Assembly: GCF_019059575.1 (NCBI RefSeq)
Contig: NW_024881832.1
Coordinates: 186,001 to 250,000, forward strand
Reading direction: 5' to 3'
DNA from: Amphibalanus amphitrite
Taxonomy: Eukaryota > Arthropoda > Thecostraca > Balanomorpha > Balanidae
DNA length: 64,000 nt
The notes beneath the pieces are model-generated. The model saw only the letters and a list, made by a program, of their open reading frames with translations. It searched no databases and had not been told where the DNA came from. Below, piece after piece: positions 23,201-35,200 of this stretch (positions are counted from its first letter, which is position 1; the number at the start of each line of letters is the position of its first letter). The position numbers were made by a program, and so were the translations under genes.

Positions 23201-26200
23201 GGATGGTCCGTGCGTTTCCGGCTGACCTGCACCCCTCTGTCCACAAACTGGGCTGACCCCACCCCGTCTGTCCACAGACGTCAACACCACCTACCCGGAC
23301 AAGAAGTCGATCATGACGTACGTCATGTGTCTGTTCCAAGTCCTGCCGCACGATACCGTCGACATGCAGTTCGCCGACCCGAGCTATGCCCCGCCGCTGC
23401 CCCGCAGACAGGTGCGCTGGGGAGGGGACCGGGGGGCGGGGGGGGGCTGCAGCAGCTGTGCGGGCGTTGTCACCCCAGCTCGGTGGCAGTGGCGCCGGCA
23501 GAATTCGTACCGTGCCCGGTGCCCAGTGCCCGGTGGTCGGTGGGACCGTGACGGTGTGCTGGCTTCGTTTGGGATGTGGCACTGTGGGATATTAACTGTG
23601 AGGAGTGCACTGTGAGCAGTAGTCTGTGACTGGACTGTGAGTCTGAGTTCTGAGTCGTGAACTGTGATCTTTACACTGTGGGTGTAGAGTTATAAACTAT
23701 GCACTGAGATCTGTGGGGCTGTGTAACAATCTGTGATTGTGAATTGCGAGTCACTAGCGGTGAGCTGTGGGCTGTGAATGGTGATTGCGCGAGCCAACGG
23801 CCGTGCAGCGGACAGGATCGCGACAAAGCAACAGTCGTGACCGCTGGGTCCTCGTTCCGACAATGGTAAGTGGCCGCTGCGTCCTCACTCAGTCAGGCTA
23901 TAGTGAATGTTTGCCTGTGGTCAGTGCGACTGTGGAGGGTGTCCGCTAGGCCCCGCAATCTGTGTTGGGTGCCATATTGGTCCGTAGTTTGACTATGGTG
24001 AAGGCCGTTGGGTCCACACTCAGCCGGCTCGGACCCTGCCTACCGCTGGTTATTCCCGGCTGGCTACCGGCCCTGTGACCAACTGTCGGCAATTGGTATG
24101 GCCGCGCTCCCCTGTCACAGCGCCTGCCAGCGGACCGGGCTGGTGGCACTCCGTAACCCAGCATCCGGTGGCGACCCAGTCCACAGAGGCCGACTTGCCG
24201 TCACCGGAGCCGGCCACTGCTCCAGGGGCAGGGCCTGTTATCGTTATTTTCTTACCAGACCGTCCTCTTTGAATGTCGATCTATAGATATTCTCTCATTT
24301 ACTCACGTGTGATACGGGACCGATCATTCGTACTTACTGATGTGCCGTGCTCGTCCGGCAGGCGGAGGCAGCGCGGCCAGCGCGACCCTCGTCGTTCCTC
24401 TCGTCCGGCTCCGGTGTGGACATCAACACGTACTCGACCATCCTGGAGGAGGTGCTCGGCTGGCTGGCCGATGCCGGCGCGCGGCTCGAGGCGCCCGACG
24501 GAGACTCTGACAGCCTGGCACACGTCAAGAGCCGCTTCAAAGCGCATGAGGTGTGGACACGGGGTAGTAATTGGGAGGGCTGGGGATGTAGTCAGGGATG
24601 GGATCAGCTCAGCGCTGCAGTTAGCCAGGTCACAGGTGTGATGACCGAGGCGGGTGGGGGATTCCAGTCACTATGCCACCTGACGGCCGCTTACAATGCT
24701 GTTACGATTCTTGTTACTCAGCCCGTGTTTCCAGTGGTCCTTGGTGGATCTGTGGCTTTGTAAGCAGTGTTCGTTAACCGGCTGTGCCGCCGGCCCGCAG
24801 ACCCTCAACGTCGAGCCTATGAGCTATGACTATGACCAATGAACCAATGACCAGCCATGATAGTAACTTGACCGGCTGCACCACCCGTAGACGGGTAGAC
24901 CTACCTGGTGATTGACCTGCAGCTGGCCCTAAACCCAGTGTTGACCGGTTGTGCCGCCGTCCCGCTCCCGCAGGCCTACATGGTGGAGCTGACGGAGCGC
25001 AAGGCGGACATATTCGAGGTGCTGGACGAGGGGAAGCGGCTGCTGACGGAGAAGGTGACGGCCGAGGAGGAGGCCGAGATCCGAGAGCAGATGCGGCTGC
25101 TGACCCTGCGCTGGGAGGAGCTGCGGCAGCGCGCCATCGAGACGCAGACACAGTGAGTCGCCCTCCGCCGAGCCGATGCCGAGTGCTTGGCTTTGTGTGT
25201 TTTTTGCTTGCAGTTTCTTAGGTTACAAAGTTTAGAAATTGCTAATAAGTTGATGGTTTTTATGGTTCTCGATTGTTTCGCACTTTGTTGCAGTTCTTTG
25301 ACCTTATCCGTCGCTGTTCCCCCAGACTGCAGTCCCGTCTGGCCCAGGTGCAGCTCTAACTGTATTTCTCTGTGTTCCCCAGACTGCAGTCCCGGCTGGC
25401 CCAGGTGCAGCTCTGACTGTATCTGTCTCTGTTTTCCCCAGACTGCAGTCCCGTCAGGCCCAGGTGCAGCTCTAACTGTATTTCTCTGTGTTCCCCAGAC
25501 TGCAGTCCCGTCTGACCCAGGTGCAGCTCTGACTGTATTTCTCTGTGTCCCCCAGACTGCAGTCGCGTCTGGCCCAGGTGCAGCTCTCGGCCATGGACGC
25601 GCTGCGCTCCTGGCTGACGGGCATGGAGAACCGGATCTCGCTGACGGCTCCGCTGGGCCCCGACCTGTCCACTCTGCCGGCGCAGGCGGCCGAGCACGCA
25701 GCCCTGGCCGCGGAGGTGGGCCGCTGGAAGCCACACGTCACCGAACTGTTCGACGTGCTCGTGGTGGAGGAAGACGGCGACGACAGCGGTAAGGGCTACC
25801 GCGCGGTGGCGATTGGGTGGAACATAGCTGGGTCTTTAGGCATGATCGAACTCGGGTGAATTATGTGATTATCTTTAAGACACCACTGAACTTTGATGGG
25901 AGGGGAAGGGGCGTCAAGATCCGCTGTAAACCCTGGCAGTCCTCGCCGTTATGGCACCGCGCCGCCAGTCAGTAATGCCGTGCGATTTGCTGCGGTACCG
26001 CTGTAGGCCTACCTGCGCCGCCTGTGCAGACGGCCGCTGACCGATATCCCGCCCTCCCGCCGTCAGAGTTTGCTAACCTGGAGGACCACCTGTCTGTGCT
26101 GTCGGAGCGGTGGAACTTCACCGTCAGCTGGAGCGAGCAGCGCGAGCAGCACATAGCGCAGCTGCAGCGGCACTGGCCGCAGCTGCACGAGCAGCTGGCG

Positions 26201-29200
26201 CAGCTCAAGGACTGGGTGGACGGCCAGGAGGCGCGCCTTAAGGCCATGGAGGCCGAGCCGACCACTGAGCAGCAGGCGCTCCAGCAGCAGGGCAACCAGC
26301 TGCAGGTGGGTCAACAGTCGCGGCTAGTTGGGGTAGCTCCCCGGACCCGTTGCTTCAATATTGAAGTGTTGGCTCGGATCTCGGTCGATCCAGGTCTAGG
26401 TGTCCGATCGTCACAGCCGCTGAGGTGTACTCGATCTGGCCATGTGTACTCGAGCTGACAGTGTACCCGCCCGGTGCGGCGCTGCTCGTCTTCAGGAGCT
26501 GCAGTCCCAGATGGAGGAGTGGCACAGCCGGTTCGCCGTGCTCCAGGACCTCTCCACCCAGGTGCTGGCCTGTCTGGAGTCGGACTCCCCGGCCCAGGAG
26601 GACATCACCCAGCGCCTGGAAGACGTCAAAGACCGCTGGGACTGTCTGGTGCAGATCATTGAGGCGCAGAGTCTCCGGGTAAGTACGATCCGCGCGGGAC
26701 CGCATGCCCCGGCAGACCCTGACCAAGGGGCATGACCCTGACCAAGGGTCTAGCCGGTCAGAAGGGGCGGGGAGGCATGGCCACCGGTCAACGTCACTCA
26801 CCTCGCTGGCTGCCGCTGGGCTGCTTATGTCCCTCAATAGTCTGCCAACGGCCGGCTCCGAGCCGCTCTAGTTGTCCCCGCCGGTCTGTGTTTTCGTAGA
26901 TCAGTCGCGCTGGCTATCGTCATCTGAACCGCCGTTTAATCTGCATGTCCTCCGGCGGTGGTGCGGTGCGGCTGACCCCCTCGGCGCTCGGTCGTCCCGC
27001 CGCACCCTGCCTGCCCGCGTGTGCCCCTGCCCGGTCCCCGTCCCGCCGCCCCTCCCTGGAGCGGAGCCGTGACGCGCCACTGCGCCCGCGCCCGACAGCT
27101 GCAGCGCTGCGGCATGAACGTGCGGCCGCGCGTCGCCTCCTCGACGGATGACGTGAGCGGCGCGCCGGGCGGCGCCAAGAGACGCCGCGTCCAGTCGGCC
27201 AACGCGCACAACGACTTCATGACGGCGCTGCACGACTTCTCCCAGTGGTCGCTAGCGGCGCGCGAGCGGACCGAGCGCGCGCTGAGCGGCGGCGGTGACC
27301 AGGCGGCGGCGCTGTCCGAGCTGAACCAGGTGTGGCGCGAGGTGGAGGCGCATCAGCCGGACGTGGAGGAGGTGCGCCGACTGGCGGCCCGGCTCTGCCG
27401 CGGCTTCCAGCAGCGCGGCGAGCGCGACGACGTGCTGCGCAAGGTGGAGCGCGTCGAGGCCGACTACCAGGACGTGCGCCGGCTGGTGGCCGAGCGGCGG
27501 GACCGCGCCGAGTACCTGCTGGACGAGGCGGCCTTCTACGAGGAGCTGGGCCAACTGGGCGGCCTGGTGGATCAGCACCTGGCCTGGGTGGAGGGCGTCC
27601 GGCCGCGGCCCGCCGGCCGCATGGCCGTGCTGGCCGCCTGCAAGGTGAGCTCAGCGCCGTCCCGACCCGACCGTCCCCGCCCCGTCTCCAGCATGACCCC
27701 ACTCGCCGCAGGTCGGCACTCAGTAGACACTAGACAGCGGCTGGTGCTCTGCATTCTCACCGCGCTACGAGACATTTTACTAGCGTGCAGACGGCTGACT
27801 GCTTTGTTCAGTTTGGTTGTCACTTACTTGCATTTCACTCACACCATATTGCTGGACATAAACAAAGCAAAAAGATCATATGGCCGCATTTCCCTTTTCG
27901 AGTACAGGTACAGATACGACATTTTATGAGGGTTGCTCGACCTTCAACAAGTTTCATGATTTGTGAAGTTTTCGCAGCTGTTTTTGCTGGGTTGTGAGGG
28001 CCACGGGCGGTGACGCAGATCGGCATAGCTCAGTCTGGCGTGGATAGTTGACGCTTTATCCATCACAGGAGCGCCTGGAGCAGATGCAGCGGGACGAGGA
28101 GCGTGTCACGGCCATGGCCAACAAGGCCAAGGACCTGATCAGCCTGGGCCAGGGCGACGAGGAACAGGTCGAGGCCGACGTGGACGTCTTCCTGCAAAAG
28201 TGGGAGACGGTGATGAACAAGTGAGTGCAAGCTGAGGGAGAATCACCGACGCAGCGCGTTTCGGAAAAACTCCTACCTCCAGAAATACTTTGGAAATGCT
28301 GATGTTAAGTTGAAGACACTGATAAACGAGTATCCCATACGCGTCTGTATGTCCTGTGACTCCCGCCGCAGTAACTTAACATGTTTTGGTGTCCTCGCCG
28401 CCAGGATCACGGAGTTGGAGACGGAGGTGAGCAACACGCAGCCGGAGCGGCCGGCCGCCTTCCTGGAGGCCGTGGCGGCCCTCTCCGGCTGGGTGGCAGA
28501 GCTGCACGACGCCCTGCTCGGCGAGCCGTTCGTGGTGCGCGCTGCTGCGGAGATGGAGACCCAGCTCGACAGGTATAAGGTGAGTCAGGACTCAGGGACC
28601 AGCGAGCCAGAGATTCAGCTCGACGGGTACAAGCTGAGGTACGAAGTCGCTTGACAGTGATAGTTTTGAAAAGGAGACCGAGCTGTTACTCAACAGGTGT
28701 ATGGTTACCTCTAATCTGAAACCACTGAAAGCCGTTACTTTTACCTTGTCGCTGTCTTTCTGTGATTGACTTAACCCTCGCGGGCCCGGGGGGGGGCGTT
28801 TTTCGCCCCCCCCCCCTGGCGAATATTTGCGATAGCTCCCGAACGCTTAGGGATAGGAAAGCGAAACTTTCAGTACCTTTTCTCCCATTAATTTGACATC
28901 TTCTGAAGTAAAAAATTTGGACCTAGCCCCCTTGATCACGTCACAAGGTCCATTTTTCTAGACTAGACCCATGCACGGCAAACTTCGGCGTCACAGACGC
29001 AAACTTCAAATAGCTGCTAAAAATAGAGTTTTAGAGATAAAGACAAATTACGAGCACGGTGATGTAGCGTTTGACCTAGAGAAAAATAGAAAAATAGTTT
29101 TGGTGACCTGAGGTCAGAGGTCAGGTCAACGACCCCGAAATGTGGTTTTAGTTTTTCGCAAATAACTTCGACAAAAATGGTCCTAGAGCTACGGCAGTGG

Positions 29201-32200
29201 TACCATCGCCTTCGCCTTGTCAAGCCGCGTCGAATGATATATATTTTGTTCGGAAAAGGTCAAGTTTTATGTTGACCTCATGTGACCTCGAATGACCTCT
29301 GGTTGACCTTGACACATGAAAGGTCTTTTATGATGGATTTGTACCCGCTGATCACGAATCTGGCATCTATTTTCCTCTAAGCCTTCATTTAGAGCTTCCG
29401 GATGGCAAAATTGTCTTATTTATTATTACTAACTTGAATTAGTGAAATAGCCTCTAGCAGGGATACTCTTTAGTGACCTTGACCTTTGAGCAGCCTTGTA
29501 TCGTAAGAGGAACCACAAATAGAGAACTGATGAGCCTCAAAACATTTAAAAACATCTTGAAAGTTAGCACGTAAGATGTGCGAAAAAGTGCCAAGTTTGA
29601 GGTCAATTTTGAGCGTGACCTTGACCTTGAACTTTGATTTTGAGCACATTTTCGGAATCCTCAGATTCTCTTCTTTCGTTTGACACCCAATTTTACCGGT
29701 TTGATGCCGCCTGCCGTCCTCTAGAAGGCTTACTTTGAGATCACTACACATGTGCCGGTTTTTGCCTTTGACCCTGACCTCTGACCTTGAAAATTGACCT
29801 GAGGTCAAAAATTTTAGGTGCTTTAGAATCGTCTCGTAAGGACCTTTCGTTTGGCATCGCTTTTGTTTCCGTAGCTCCCTTGTTTACGGAGTTAGACAGG
29901 GGGGGGGGGGCGAAAAACGCCCCCCCCCGGCCCCCCGGGCTGCGGTGGTTGGGATTACCCCCCGGGCCCGGCCGGGTTAAACACCAAGTCCCACGGCGAG
30001 CCTGTGACTCCAGCCACCGCTTGGTTTGTGTGCTCCAGGAGCTACAGTCGGAGATGGACACCCAGCAGGCCAGCCTGGACTTTGTCAACTCGAGCGGCCA
30101 GGAGCTGATTAGTGCCGGCGACGCCGAGCTGCGGGGCCAGCTGGACGAGCTGAACCAGCGCTGGGGCGCCGCCGGGGCGCTGCTTACCGACCGCATGGCC
30201 AAACTGGAACAGGGTGAGAGGCACTGGAACGTTGCAGTAGACTGAGGCAAACAGGAACACTCGAACATTAACGAGGAACACGTGAACACCGGAGAATGGT
30301 GTGGTAACGGTCCTACTGAAACACGGTAATACTGGAACACGGTCACATATTCTATCACGCGCTCACACTGGAACATCCTGAATCCAAGAATTTACCGGGA
30401 CGGAGGTCACACGGTCACATTGGGTCAAAGTCACATTTGGACGCAGTCACCTCTTCACAATGGAGTATGGCGGATCACTCGTTCATTCCCTCATAGTCAT
30501 CCTGAGTCAGCTGCTTTACCTGCAATGTGCTGCTCGGCTTCACGAGTGCAGCAGTATTCCGCCCTGAGTGCAGCAGTATGTCTCGTCTCTAACGTTGCCC
30601 GTCCCTGTCCAATCTCTCGTTTTGCAGCCATTTTCGACTCGTACCAGTACCAGACGGAGGGTGACGGCGTGGAGAGCTGGCTGAGAGAGGTGGAGGATCT
30701 GCTCTCCGAGCCGGCCGCCGAGGGGGACGCCGCTGCGCTCACCGCCCAAATGGAACAGAGCGACGTAAGCAGGCGGCGCTCTCGGATGAGACAAACCCCG
30801 ATCAGGGGTCGGGGGTCGGGGATAAGGTGTTGATGGTGCCTTTCGGCTGGTCTAACGGGACTTGATCTAGTGTAGATTATTCTGATAAGCTTGTGGTCTG
30901 GGGTCTAAAGGGGCGGATGGAATCCTGATTACTGTGGATCTGACGAGACTGGTGGGTTTGGAGCCGCTGGCTGGTTGCTCTGATAGAGCTGGGGTCTACG
31001 AGATAGGCCTGGCTCTGACCGCCGATTCCGACTGCTCCCTCGACCATCTGCGCAGGGCCTGCTGCGCGACACGTGCTCCCTGCGCACCACGCTGGAGGGC
31101 GTGCTGCGCACCGGTGACCGGCTGCGCACCTCTGCCGCCCCGGAGCTGCGCCAGCACCTGACGGAGCGCAGCCGGCGGCTGACCGAGCAGCTGGACACCG
31201 CCGAGCGGCGCGCCAGAGAGCGGGCCCAGCGCATCGAGAAGGCCGTGGACGACTGTAAACAGGTACGTCAGGGCTGTGAAACTTGCTTTGTACTGCATAG
31301 GAGTCTGATCGTCTGGCTGCTCTGTGTGTATATAATCTTGGTGTGATCGCATTGTTAGTGCGGCGTTGTCTTGTAGTTCATGGAGATGGGAGCCTGTGAC
31401 AGTGCGTGACCCTTTGTGACTGTGACCACACCGCCTGGCTTGTGGCGGCAGGTGGCGGAGCAGACTCGCATGCTGTCCGAGCTGGTATCCGAGGTGGAGT
31501 CTCAGCTGCCAGCCGATACGGCCATCACCACGCCGGGCCAGCTGAACGACCTGCGACAGCTGCTGACCAAGCTGTCTGCGCGACTGCTGGAGGGACAGGC
31601 CCGCCACGAGCAGCTCAGCAAACAGGGTCAGTGTATGCGCCTCGACAGGCCGGATAGTGTTCTTTTTCTGTTAGCAAGGACATGGTTAGATCTCTCACAC
31701 TCGGTGAGTGTCTCAGCAAACAGGCTCCTTGGGTGTCATCTACCAATGTACCGGCGGCTCCCGGCGGCTCTGATTCGACCGATATGGAGGGAGAGAGGCA
31801 ATGTGTGCCGTTGTGCTGGCCTTTGACCGTCCACCCCTCTCCATCCCACAGCGGACGCTGCCGCCGGCGCCGCCTGCCAACGCTGGCTCGAGCTCAGCAC
31901 CCAGCTCACCGCCCGTGCCGAGCGCTGCGACCAGGCCATCGCAAACTACGATCAGTTCAAGAGTGAGTGACTATGACCCTCGCACCTCGCTGTCGCACTG
32001 CTATAGCGTATTGCTAGCTTGCTAGCGAGCTGGCTAGCTATAATATGGTTGCTATCTTAGTCGTTCTGGTGGAGAATGATTGTCTTTAGTTTAATGGGAA
32101 TGGCTGCTCATTCGACGGGCATTTTCCTCGTTACATTTATTATTATGTTAGGCTTGTATATGGTAAAGCTTTTGAGTTGGTTCATGGTCGTTTGAAGCTT

Positions 32201-35200
32201 ACTTACGTTTTAGGTGTTATCGCTAGCTGATGTTCCACTTTAAATACCTGTTGCTTTTTATGGTGCTCGCTCGTATGGTTGTTTAGAATCCCACAATTAT
32301 TAGGCATTTCGGAAACGACACTGAATATATTGTCGACCTTTAATCCTTATCCAGTTCACGCAGTACAAAAATAGAACCAGGACCGGCTGCTGAATTTAAT
32401 TGAAATTTCACTTAACCCTCGCCCGCACATGGGGGGGGGGGGGGTGGTTGCCACCCCCCCCCCCAGGTAGTCTTTCTGCTCTGCACTCAACATTTTTAGA
32501 GCTAGAAGGCCGATTTTTCGTATAGCTGCTCGTCTATCCTTTCTTGATGTCCACTGAAAATTTCAAGTTTCTGTGATTTTTAGTTTCGGAGATATGACCT
32601 TGTTTTTCAGGTCATGTCATGACCCAAATGGCCAATTCTCAACATCTTGCGTTTGCCATGGGCCTTGTGAGCTTTTGACACCCTGATTTCGGCCTTTTTT
32701 GCCAGTCTTACCTCCCACCTATCATGGAACATGTTGTTCGACGATGTACAGGGGTCAAGGTCAGGGTCAAGGTCAACCTAGGTCATCTAAGATAATTGCG
32801 TTTTAGGCAAGCTGAATTTACTTTTTTTTTTGAAGTTTTTTGACTGCATTTTTGGTAAAAGCTTCTCAGATCATGATTTCATGCAATATGGACCCAAAAA
32901 CAATCGGTGCACACATCAGTATACACACAGACACACACAGACATACAAACACATATAATTGACCTTGACCTAACTTGACCTGAAATGACCTCAGCAGCAA
33001 AATTCTGGTCGGGTAGTGTGACAAAGAGGTTCTAGCTGGCTTGGCACCAGAAAACAGCATCGTCATCGGTATTTGATAAGCAGCGCACTTGATATCCAAC
33101 GGTGACCAGAAACAGCAACATTTTTTAGTTTGACCTGACCTGGAAGGTCAATGACTGACCTGAGAAGGTAAAACTGGGTATCATTGGATTCGTCTCTTCC
33201 CAAAGAATCTTTTTGGTCTTTACCGCTAAGCTCTATCTCCAACAGGAACGAAATGGCGCGGGGGGGGGGGGTGGCAACCACCCCCCCCCCCCATGTGCGT
33301 TCTAGGATGGGAAAATGGCATGTGCGGGCGAGGATTAAGATCCCACCGGGCCATTTTTTTTTGCCTGGTGCTGCCGTGCAAAGTTCTTTAATCAGTCCTG
33401 AACTCCCGAGTCCCGATTCATTTCTTAACGGACTTATATGCCTTTTCATAACCCATCCAAGCAATGTCATTTTGTATCAATCACTTTTGCTACAATTATT
33501 TGCTACGCATCAACATCTGTACGTTCGTTCTGCACATCCTACCGTTACGCAGCCAACTGTCGCGTGCACCCGGGCATGTTATAATAGTGCGGCTGGCGCC
33601 TGCTCTCCCGAACGCCGAGCTGGCCCGGCGACCGGCATGTGCCGCCCCGTGCCGCCCGCGCCACGCCGCGCCGCCCGCGCCGCCGCCCCTCCCGTAGTAG
33701 TGGCTCGAGCGCCGGGAGTTAGCGCTGCATGTGCCCGCTCTGGCAGAGCTGACCTTCGCCGAGAACAGCTGGCTGGACCGGCTGGAGAAGAAGCTGGCCC
33801 GCTCGCCGCGCCTGGCCGCTGACGCCGAGGAGATCAGTGCTGAGCTGGACGTAAGGACGGCCGGAGGAAGGAAGGGGAGGGTGCTCGGGGAACGAGAACG
33901 CCGGGATGAGTAGACTGACATGTAGATGGCCCCTATCGGCTGTGTATGTGTGATGTGGGAAGGGAAAAAGGGAACGCTGTTGTATGCAGGGGCTCCTAAG
34001 ATTTGCGCTTCTTGATTTATTACGAAGCTAACTGTTTGGAGCTTATTGCTGCACCTTATCGCGACTAACGCCTGCGTCATTGGCCAGTAACATCGCATGG
34101 CCATAGCCACGCGCTCAGTGGTTGTGTCACATCTGCGCTGTGCTGGGACTCCGTCCGCCGTGTATCGCTCAGCGGCTGGTCGGTTCCCCTTGTAACCGCT
34201 CCCCCGTGTCTCAGGAACTGGAGACGTATCTGCACAACCACCCGGCCGAGCGGATCCCTCAGATCCAGACGCTGGCCGAGCAGCTGACGGCGGCCAGTGT
34301 GCTCCGGGACGAGGTGCAGACCGACCGGGACAACATCGTGCACCGCTGGCAGCAGTTCAGCGAGACGGTCAGTCGGGGCGGCGGCACTCTGTCTGCCGAC
34401 CTTCCTCCAGGAACCGTCCTCATTCCTTTCCTCAGGGACGGCGTCCTTCTACTGATCTCCCCTAATGGCGGCGCCCATCGGTTTCTTACCTCAGCGCCCG
34501 GCCGCCGACCTTTCCGTAGTGATGGGGCACGTCCGCTTTCTTACCCAAATGGCAACGCCCCGTCGCCTTCCTTCCCCCAGTGGCGGTACCCATCCGCTCT
34601 CCTCCCTTTGCACCTGTCACCCGATGACCCTACTCACCCTGTTGCGGCATTGTCCGCTCACCTCCTCACCCATGTATATTGTATATACAGACGCTACCGC
34701 CTGCGTAGGCTGCACGCACCGGCCCCGGCTAGCCGGAGATCTGCTTGCTGACAGATAACGCTTGCCTGGTGCTTCGTTTTGTGTTTGTCGGGACGTCAGT
34801 TTTGTTTTCGTAGCTATTTTTCCGGGCTTTATGTTGGCAGCGAGTGAATGAGACTCGACTCGCGTTGTTTGGATACGCGTAAAACTGAGAGTCGCGGCAT
34901 TTTACGTTTGATGTGACTGCTAGTCACAATTTTTGTATTGTGCTGAAGATATTCTGGGTGCGGCACGTCTTGGCATATGTTGCCGTTGAAATAATTTTAG
35001 ACAGTTTGGGTATTCTGGCTGACTAACATCTTATTATTATTATTATTTTTTTTTTTAAGGAAAAGTTAGCTGTCACATTTTGTTCTAGAGCTTTGATATT
35101 GTCACAGATAACAGTAGTACTACTGTTATCTGTGATATTGTCAATGTAGTTTTAAGCACGAACCTACTTTACTCTTCAGCATTCATTTTTTATGAAGTAT

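Noticed and set aside
24976-25736. Minus-strand frames up to 252 codons over exons 7-8
   Set aside because: Shadow of the coding exons and of the acceptor array read in reverse; the repeated [18 protein letters not shown] peptide is that array.
25187-25792. 201-codon plus frame with [11 protein letters not shown] repeats
   Set aside because: Out-of-frame reading of the exon 8 acceptor array; contradicted by the dystrophin frame.
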